Source of the DNA: Macrocystis pyrifera
Taxonomy: Eukaryota > Sar > Phaeophyceae > Laminariales > Laminariaceae
NCBI GenBank assembly: GCA_031763025.1
Contig: JASSKH010000002.1
Span: 21,839,168 to 21,903,167 of the forward strand
Direction of reading: 5' to 3'
Length of the DNA stretch: 64,000 nucleotides
Shown here: piece by piece, positions 57,330-64,000 of the stretch
Position numbering within the stretch: position 1 is the first letter of the stretch
Layout: each line of letters begins with the position of its first letter
Program-made: the position numbers and the translations under genes
The notes under the pieces: model-generated
What the model was told of the DNA's origin: nothing
What the model saw: the letters and a program-made list of their open reading frames with translations, nothing else
Databases searched by the model: none

Positions 57330-59945
57330 GCCTAACCTAACAAAATTAATTTCCTGTCCTAACGGACAAAAGGACAACAAACGGTACATGAGTGATTTTT
57401 TTGCCAGTTTGCGGTACAAAACATGAACACCAGCAAATCAGCGTACACCAAACCTAAGTTAGATGACATTTTCTGTCAAGATATACCGTTTACGGCGAAA
57501 AATCCATTTCAACCCGTCTCACCTACCGAAATGCCAAAAAACGGTACACCATCGTATTTTTGCCAGTCTACGGTACGAAGAAGTAAAACGAGGTGATCAG
57601 GGCACACCAAACTCAAGTCACATGACGTTTTATGTTAAGATATACCGTTTTATGGCAAAGAAGCAATGTCTCGATATAGCTTATAATTTCGAACAAAGAA
57701 CGCGTTCGTTAATAGAAGCGCCTTCTTGTACTTGTGTTGTACGAACATACCAGGTACGAGTCAAGCGTTGCTTATAATATTTCTAAAGGCATTTTATTTC
57801 GTTTCGTGCGCGTGGGTGTACAGAACACGGTAACGCGAGCGTGCCCGGCGCCGCTGCGGGCGTCAGCGGGTGCTAGCAGGTAGAGGGGGTGTTGCAAGGA
57901 GCTCAGTCGCCGTTTTCATGGCTAGGCGTCGCGTGTGCCTCGAGACACGTAGGAAGCACGAACGGACTCTGCCTGGTCACCTTGTGGGGCTCCGCTTGTA
58001 CCATATACGAGATATAACGGTCGTTTTGATATGCAAAATAATATTGAAGCGGTGCTTATTTTTGCGACCAAACTAAACTTCGAAGAGACATCCATGCAGT
58101 TTGAGCACCAACTTTGTCGAGCTGGCGAAGAAGGGCCACGGTGAGCACCGGGCTTCACGCGAGGCGGGCGACGGGGCTCACTGTGGTAGAGAGGGAGGAA
58201 AACCTTATCCGTACCGAATCGGGGGTGAGATGACTGATGAGCGGCGTACCAGGCTCAGAGGGAAGCTCTGCTGTTCGTTTTTTTTTCTTATTGACCGGTG
58301 GAACGTGTTCCAATCAGGCGGAAAAATCTTACGTGAGAGGGGACGGGGATATTTTTTCTTTCCGCGCTTTTTCGTACTTGTTCGTGTTCATACGAGTAAA
58401 ACTGCACGCGGATCCCAGATCCTACACGTAGCAAACGAGGCTTCGCTGCAGCTGCAGCATGAGCTTCAACGTTCATCACTTACTTGTAATAACGAATCGA
58501 AGTATGTCGGTCTATTCAAGCTTTCTAAACGATGAGCGAGCCAAAGTGCAGATGGCCAACGGCATTGCGCAGAACAAATTACGGATCAGCCTAACAGCTG
58601 TCCGCGCCGCCTCTGCCTGAGAACGGTATCCATCGGTCGTAAAACAGCGAAATTACAACAGAGTTCGCATCCGACTACTGTACAAACCATGTGTTATGAT
58701 ACTGCCTTGCCAATCAGTCACAATATTTCGTCATGTTCTACTCATTAAGTAGCATTATAGTAGCGGTAGTGTTGTCTCCACGAAGGATTCTTCAATAGAT
58801 ATGCCCAGTCGCAGCACGCAGTACATCATATTCTCATGCTGTTTGTTGTGGTACGAAGCACGGCAGTAGTAGTACTACTACAACAGTAGTAGTAGTAGTA
58901 GTAGTAGGAGGAGGAGGAGGAGGAGGAGGAGGAGGAGGAGGAGGAGGAGGAGGAGGAGCGAGCGCGATCATACACCTATCTATTGTACCAGGTATTGTTA
59001 GTACATACCTGGTAGCATCTATCTATCTATCGTCTTTTCCACTCCTCTGCTTCTGCTTATTACATCAACGCGACGAGCAGCACGCAGCGATCCACAACGC
59101 GAACACCCGCATCGGTACACAACGTAGCAATGAACCAGTGGAGCAGCAGTTGAGACAAACTAACGCGCCCAGGATGCCCGTATCTACGTATTATCATGCA
59201 CCGCGACGGACAGCATGCCAAATAAATGATCTGTTGATGCTGTTGTAACGCTCAAAAAATTGCGATGTCACGAGTCAGGAGTCACGAGACGGCAGCAGCA
59301 ACAGCAGCAGCTACTCGTAAGAGCTTTGGCCGTCGAAGGCTTTGAACTTTTGCAGCTGCTGCTCCTGAGCAGCAGCTCCTGAGCCGCAGCTCCTGCGCAG
59401 CGGCTTAGCTGCTCCCTGCCGCTGACTGCGGGGAACGTTTTTTGCAGCTGGCTGCTTGCTGGTGCTTCAGAAGCCGCTGCTGAGCTCTGTCCGCCGAGAG
59501 TTTTGGCCGCGCTGAGAGCTTTGGCCGCAATCGACGTATATATGCTTCTTCAGGTTGTCGCACGACGGCAAAATTTGAATCAAGCGACAGAGAGGGACCA
59601 AACCACTACCACAACAAGCAGCTAGTTGCTCCTGAGCAGCACCCCTTCCTGAGCAGCAGCTCCTCTGAGGAGTGGCTTACTTAGTTGCCGCCTGCCGCTG
59701 ACTGGGGAGGTTTTTTTTTTTCCGGCTATTAGTAGCTGCTGCTTCTTCTGCTACTGAGCTTCGGCCGCCGAGAGTTTTGGCCGCCAGCAGATGCATGAGC
59801 GACCACAGAAAGAGAGAGACAGCACTACACTACCACCACAACAAGTAGCTGCTGTCGTCGCGATCACAAACAACCGACCGAGATTACCTGGTACCTACTA
59901 CTGGCACGATGATGATAGCTTCCGACAGGCCGACTGATGTTGTAT
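57330..59945 (+). repeat. R-family repeat, fullest copy
   Basis: About 2.6 kb: two ~190-bp satellite units, then TATAGCTTATAATTTCG, the GC-rich GTTGCAAGGAGC block, GAGCACCGGGCTTCACGCGA, a T-rich tract, (TAG/AGG)n and the GCTGCT/CAG-rich end. It parallels 21500-21995 plus 28391-30230 over its length and supplies the site uninterrupted by the DIRS-like element (about 57625-57640). It encodes nothing recognisable, so it may be a non-autonomous element. Confidence 0.75.
58903..58958 (+). repeat. (AGG)n microsatellite
   Basis: About 18 consecutive AGG triplets following TAG triplets. Confidence 0.9.
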
Positions 59946-59989
59946 CATTTTATTTGCTTCATAATTCAAAGAACAAGGCAGACCCATTA

Positions 59990-61000
59990 TTAATAGGCAG
60001 ACTTGAAAGAGTCAGAATATTTTTTTCAAAGAAATAAAAGGCCGACTGCGACAAAAGAGTCACACGGCTCACGACAACAAAGGACGACAGACAACCTGCC
60101 CTTCCACATCAGGTCGAAACAAGACTACGACAGTGATACTACTGACGTCTCCATACCCACACAACCCGTAGTACCTTTTTTGCATCCAAGCACATAGGTC
60201 ACTCCACGGCGTTCGGGTTAGGGTTGAAGTTCGGGTCGGGTGATCAGCGTCATCTCCTGCTGTTATCACTTCTTTCTTCTGAAAAGCCACGCATTCAACA
60301 ACAGTAGCATCTTCAAACAAGTAATATCCTACCTATTAATAGCAAGTATCTACGTCACGACAGAATTTCTATACCTCAGTCAAACCTTGTATTAAATGGT
60401 AACACCTAGGGAACCCTTGCCCTGCTCTACAATAAATTTAGACAGACTTGAAAGAGTCAGAATAACTTTTTCCAAGAAATAAAAGGCCGACAGCGACAAA
60501 AGAGTTAAACGGCCCACGACAACAACGGCCTTCAACAACACAGACAACCTACCTTTCTACACCAGGTCGAAACAAGACTACAACAGTAGTGATACTACCG
60601 ACGTCTCCACACCTACAACCCGCTGTACCTATTTTACATCCAAGCACAGGTCACCCCGTATCGTTCGGGTTGGGGTTAGGGTCCGGGTCTCGGGTGGTCA
60701 GCGTCTACTGTATATGCATGCCTGGTATCTCCTGCTTGCTGCTATCACTTCTTTCTTCTGAAAACCCGCGCAATGAACAACAAATAGCGTCAACAACAGC
60801 AGCATCTTCAAACAAGTAAAATTCTACCTAGCAAGTATGTACGTCGCGAGAGAATCTCCATACCTCAGTCAAACCTTGTATTAAATGGTAACACCTGAGG
60901 AACAGCAGGGCAACCCTTACCCTGCTCTACAATAAATTTAGGCAGACTTGAAAGAGTCAGAATAATTATTTCCAAGAAATGAAAGGCCGACAGCGACTAT
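59990..61000 (+). repeat. Tandem array of ~500-bp units
   Basis: Two full units and the start of a third, each beginning GACTTGAAAGAGTCAGAATA and ending in the dispersed ~145-bp repeat. They include CACGACAACAACGGCC-type sequence shared with 37050-38150 and a short GGGTTAGGGT stretch. Confidence 0.75.
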
Positions 61001-61350
61001 TGATTGTGCTCAGAAACACGACGGAGACGTTACATCTAATATTAGGGAGTTCCATATATTGACATAGGATTATAGGAGAGGGATATTTAGTCGGATATTC
61101 GGGGGGATAAACGGGAGGTTTATTCCCGCGTCATGTTGAATAATAATCTGCATACGATGCATGAGCTGTCACTCGACAGCTCGGATATAATATGAGAGGT
61201 GTTCCGTGTTACTGTCTGGAGTCAACCACGCGTTCCCGTGCCAGCTGCGCCTATACCTTTAGAGATCAATCAACACACTAGTGAGTCCGGCGATCTTCTA
61301 TTGGCAAGCGTAGCCAAGGCCAACCTAGAGAGGTGGGAACCTGCTTCGGC

Positions 61351-62613
61351 ATGCCTAGTTTTGAGGACATGCCCAGTCAAGAAGCCAGCGTGGAGAGTGA
61401 AAAGACCATGGAGGAGATGAAGAAGAAAATAGAGGTCCTGGAAAGGACGATGGAGGAGCAGAGACTGCGCGCCGAGAGGGACGCGCAGGGAGCAGGAAAG
61501 GAAGGGGGGGCCGGTGGGGGGACGAGAGGAGAAGGAACTGCTGGAAGACAACAAGCAGCGTCGACGGTGCCGACACCTGGGCTGGAGGCCCGATCAGGCA
61601 TGTCACTACCTTCTTTGTACCGCCCAAGTTTGTCCCAGTCGAGACCCCCGAAGTTCGATAACGTAGAGGCCCACTTTAGCATGTGGCGTAGTAAGTTTTT
61701 GGCATACCTATCATCGCTTGGGTGCTTGCATGTACTCAGTAGCACAGCAAACCCAGTTATGGTGGATGACATGAGGGTTTCGCCGGAGGAATTAGCCTCC
61801 AGACATTCCCCCCAGGAGATTAGGGACGCGAGATTGGTGTATGGATTGATGATGGAGGCCATTACAGGATACGATATGGCTGAGTTTAGAATGCAAAAGG
61901 CAATGTCTCCGAGTGGTGCTTGGAAGGAGTTGGAAGACTATTATATGCCGAAGACGATAGCCGCAACTCATAGATTGAGGAGGGAATTTGATACAATCCG
62001 AATGGCCGAGGATGAAAACCCCTTGCTATTCCTAGGAAGGGTGGACAAGGCTGCAGATGAGCTGGCAATGCTAGGATGTGGTAAGAGTACGGAGGAAGTG
62101 AACCGCCACATTGTCACCAACCTCTCATCTTTGTATACTATTCAAAGCAAGTCCATTCTTTCCCGCCCTTCCATCCCCCGCTCCGAGATCGATGAGATCA
62201 TCCGTGACGCGTATGCTAACGACAAGGTAGAGAAGGAGATGGTTTCTAGGGCGTTGGGCGTGCAGGGAGTGGTAGATCAGCATGCCTTGTACGCCGGAGG
62301 TGCGCAGCCTGCCGGTGGCGGAGGTGCGGGTCCAGGAGGGGGAAGGAGGAACAGGAGAGGTGGGAGGCTCAAGGATGGGCAGCAGCAGCAGCAGCAGCCC
62401 CAAAGACAGCAGCAGCAGCAGCAGCCCCAGCAGCAGCAGCAGCAGCAGCAGCTCCAGCGACAGTATCAGCAGCAGCAGCAGCAGCATATCAGCAGCAGCA
62501 GCCTCAGCAGCAGCAGCAGCAGCAACGGCAGCAGCAGCGTCCTCAACAGCAGCAGCAGCACCGTCCCCATCAGCAACGTGGCAACCGGGGAGGAGCTTCG
62601 TCGGGGGGGATAA
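61351..62613 (+). CDS. Gag part of the copia element
   Basis: Starts at the first ATG (61351). An acidic coiled-coil-like segment (about residues 20-55, MEEMKKKIEVLERTMEEQR) precedes the copia Gag domain (PPKFDNVEAHFSMWRSKF at about 61645-61698, then WKELEDYYMPKTIAATHRLR and FDTIRMAEDENPLLFLGRVD). Long CAG-encoded runs follow from about 62380. Gag forms the particle that packages element RNA. The CAG runs are slippage-prone. Confidence 0.8.
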   Translation: MPSFEDMPSQEASVESEKTMEEMKKKIEVLERTMEEQRLRAERDAQGAGKEGGAGGGTRGEGTAGRQQAASTVPTPGLEARSGMSLPSLYRPSLSQSRPPKFDNVEAHFSMWRSKFLAYLSSLGCLHVLSSTANPVMVDDMRVSPEELASRHSPQEIRDARLVYGLMMEAITGYDMAEFRMQKAMSPSGAWKELEDYYMPKTIAATHRLRREFDTIRMAEDENPLLFLGRVDKAADELAMLGCGKSTEEVNRHIVTNLSSLYTIQSKSILSRPSIPRSEIDEIIRDAYANDKVEKEMVSRALGVQGVVDQHALYAGGAQPAGGGGAGPGGGRRNRRGGRLKDGQQQQQQPQRQQQQQQPQQQQQQQQLQRQYQQQQQQHISSSSLSSSSSSNGSSSVLNSSSSTVPISNVATGEELRRGG

Positions 62614-62828
62614 CCGGCCCCAAATGGCGTTGGGATGCCGTGGCCTGCAGGTACCGTTGGGATGACTCAGTCCCAGACCCCTTCGGTACGGGTGGAGTAG
62701 TCCCCCCCATGGGTTGGGTACCTACCGACCCACTACCAGGGACGTTGCCGCCGATGCCCCCGCCGCCCGCAGCGACTCCGGCAGGCTGGGGTCCCCCACC
62801 GAACAACACATGGAGGCGCAAGGGGCCC

Positions 62829-62870
62829 TGCTTCCGGTGCGGCAGACCGGGCCACCACGCCGCGGAATGC
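62829..62870 (+). other. CCHC zinc knuckle of the copia element
   Basis: CFRCGRPGHHAAEC fits C-x2-C-x4-H-x4-C exactly, the classical retroviral nucleic-acid-binding knuckle. Confidence 0.9.
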
Positions 62871-63119
62871 CAGGCAGCTCCCGCGCAAATGAATATCGCT
62901 TTCCCGGGTGCCGCTTCTCCTCAAGGTGGCTGGCTGCAGGAGACGCCCTACGGCAGTGGTGGGTATACCTCGGCCGGAGCTTCCCCGCCACAGCAACCCT
63001 CCTTCAGCACTTCCCCCTCCCCTGGCCCAGCGAACAACGGCAACCCTACGCCTACGTTCGATCCGCATCTCCTCACCGCGCAGTTTGCGCACCAAGGCAA
63101 GGCGAATGATGATTTGTAT

Positions 63120-64000
63120 TGGGTTAATGGGAGAGAAGAATGGGTAGCGGATTCGGGAGCAACTTTTCATGTGACTGGCAACCCTTTTGGTATGGCAAAC
63201 TGTACTCCCCCCCCCCCTGGTAAGAGCCGTTTGGTGGTCGGTGACATGAGGTCACTGAAGATAGAGTACTTCGGCCAGATTCCAATTGTGATGCACAGCT
63301 TTCAGGGTGACGTTCAAGTTAGGCTGATGGACGTAGCATACGTACCCGGTGTTCGCTTCAATTTATTTTCGCTTCATGCAGGAATGTTGAAATGCCCGGT
63401 GACACTTGATGCTCAGGGAGCTCACACGTTGAATGGACAGCTGTCTTTCGTACGTAGGGACGCGGGTTCATACGTAGACGCCACGCGGATTGTAGAGACC
63501 CCGATTGCTGCCGCTGTTTTGGCTCCTGGAAAAATGAGGAGGATCGATATTAACGACCTTCACGTTGCCCTTGCCCACTCCCATGCTGACACTCTCCGTG
63601 AGACGGCACGTCAGATGGACATTAAGGTTTTTGGGGAGTTGGTTCCGTGTGCTGGGTGTTCTGAGGCGAAAGGGAGGAGGATGGCGGTGCCGTGGACGAC
63701 CGAGTGCCGTTCTACCAGGCCTCTGGAGCGTCTGTTCGTGGATCTGTCGGGACAACAGCCTACGTCTGCTGGCGGTGCGTCATACTTGATGATGATCGTC
63801 GACGACTACTCGCGACTGGGATGGCCGTATTTCTTGAAGCGGAAGTCCGACGTCCCGAAGGTCTTCGCTGGTTTCCTGGCCGACATCAACGCGAAGGGTG
63901 TGCCGTCCATCGTGGAGTGCCTTCGCTCGGACAACGGCAGCGAGTTCACCAAGGCGGAGTTCGTGGAGTTGCTCAACCACCACGGCATCCGCCGCGAGTA
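63120..64000 (+). CDS. Protease and integrase part of the copia pol (incomplete at window end)
   Basis: The frame is open from upstream of the zinc knuckle to the last base. WVADSGATFHVTG (about 63141-63180) is the copia protease active site. INDLHVALAHSHADTL (about 63550-63600) with CAGCSEAKGRR (about 63649-63682) is the GAG-pre-integrase/zinc-binding segment. FVDLSGQ (Asp, 63741) and LRSDNGSEFT (Asp, 63930), 63 residues apart, are the first two catalytic acids of the integrase core. The third acid and the RT lie outside the window. Confidence 0.88.

Larger units (their letters stand above)
61010..64000 (+). mobile_element. Ty1/copia element, 5' half (runs off the window)
   Basis: Gag, zinc knuckle, protease, GAG-pre-integrase and integrase core follow in copia order (integrase before RT). 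RT and RNase H lie beyond the window. 61010-61330 probably holds the 5' LTR and leader, but the LTR borders cannot be set without the 3' LTR. The visible coding part looks near whole, with at most one break. It is the youngest-looking element here. Confidence 0.88.

Noticed and set aside
60225-60690. GGGTTAGGGT-like stretches suggesting telomere repeats
   Set aside because: Only one or two units each, embedded in a ~500-bp tandem repeat. No array.

Overview
The window reads as a gene-poor, repeat-dense stretch of a eukaryotic nuclear genome. I find no convincing host protein gene and no rRNA or tRNA gene. It holds a Ty3/gypsy element, an older gypsy relative, a tyrosine-recombinase (DIRS/Ngaro-like) retroelement, the 5' half of a Ty1/copia element, an RTE-like LINE, a repeat-built DNA transposon-like insert, satellites and simple repeats. 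This mix, with CCCH-finger gags, would suit a large-genome alga or other stramenopile, but the sequence does not prove the organism.

The main architecture is a very large inverted repeat. The left arm (1-18325) is the reverse complement of the right arm (39628-50060) at roughly 90% identity by eye, around a spacer of about 21 kb. Each arm has its own later insertion, and the other arm keeps the matching empty site. The left arm took in a 10.6-kb gypsy element (757-11342, 4-bp target duplication TAAG). The right arm took in a 2.6-kb element made of TATCGATA-type repeats (41256-43822, 5-bp duplication). Both arms also carry one degraded gypsy relative (gypsy-2) that ends at the inner border of the palindrome in an LTR. 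A solo copy of that LTR lies at 56448-56953.

Gypsy-1 runs LTR, primer site, gag (RS-rich and Q-rich segments, CCCH finger), protease, RT, RNase H, a cytosine-5 DNA methyltransferase-like module, integrase, a C-terminal Tudor/chromo-like module, polypurine tract, LTR. A methyltransferase module between RNase H and integrase is the most unusual thing here. Faint traces of a similar module sit at the same place in gypsy-2.

The spacer (18326-39627) holds a direct-repeat pair (18935 and 38725), a satellite built on ~190-bp units, a DIRS/Ngaro-like element on the minus strand (21996-28390) that interrupts a member of the repeat family here called R, further R copies, and a degenerate tandem array (37050-38150). 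Right of the palindrome come a small MITE (50311-50444), an RTE-like LINE with four frame changes (51130-54640, minus), the solo LTR, the fullest R copy (57330-59945), a ~500-bp tandem array (59990-61000) and a copia element that is open to the window end (61010-64000).

Relative order: the arms duplicated first, with gypsy-2 already present. Gypsy-1 and the TATCGATA element then entered one arm each. The DIRS-like element entered a pre-existing R copy.
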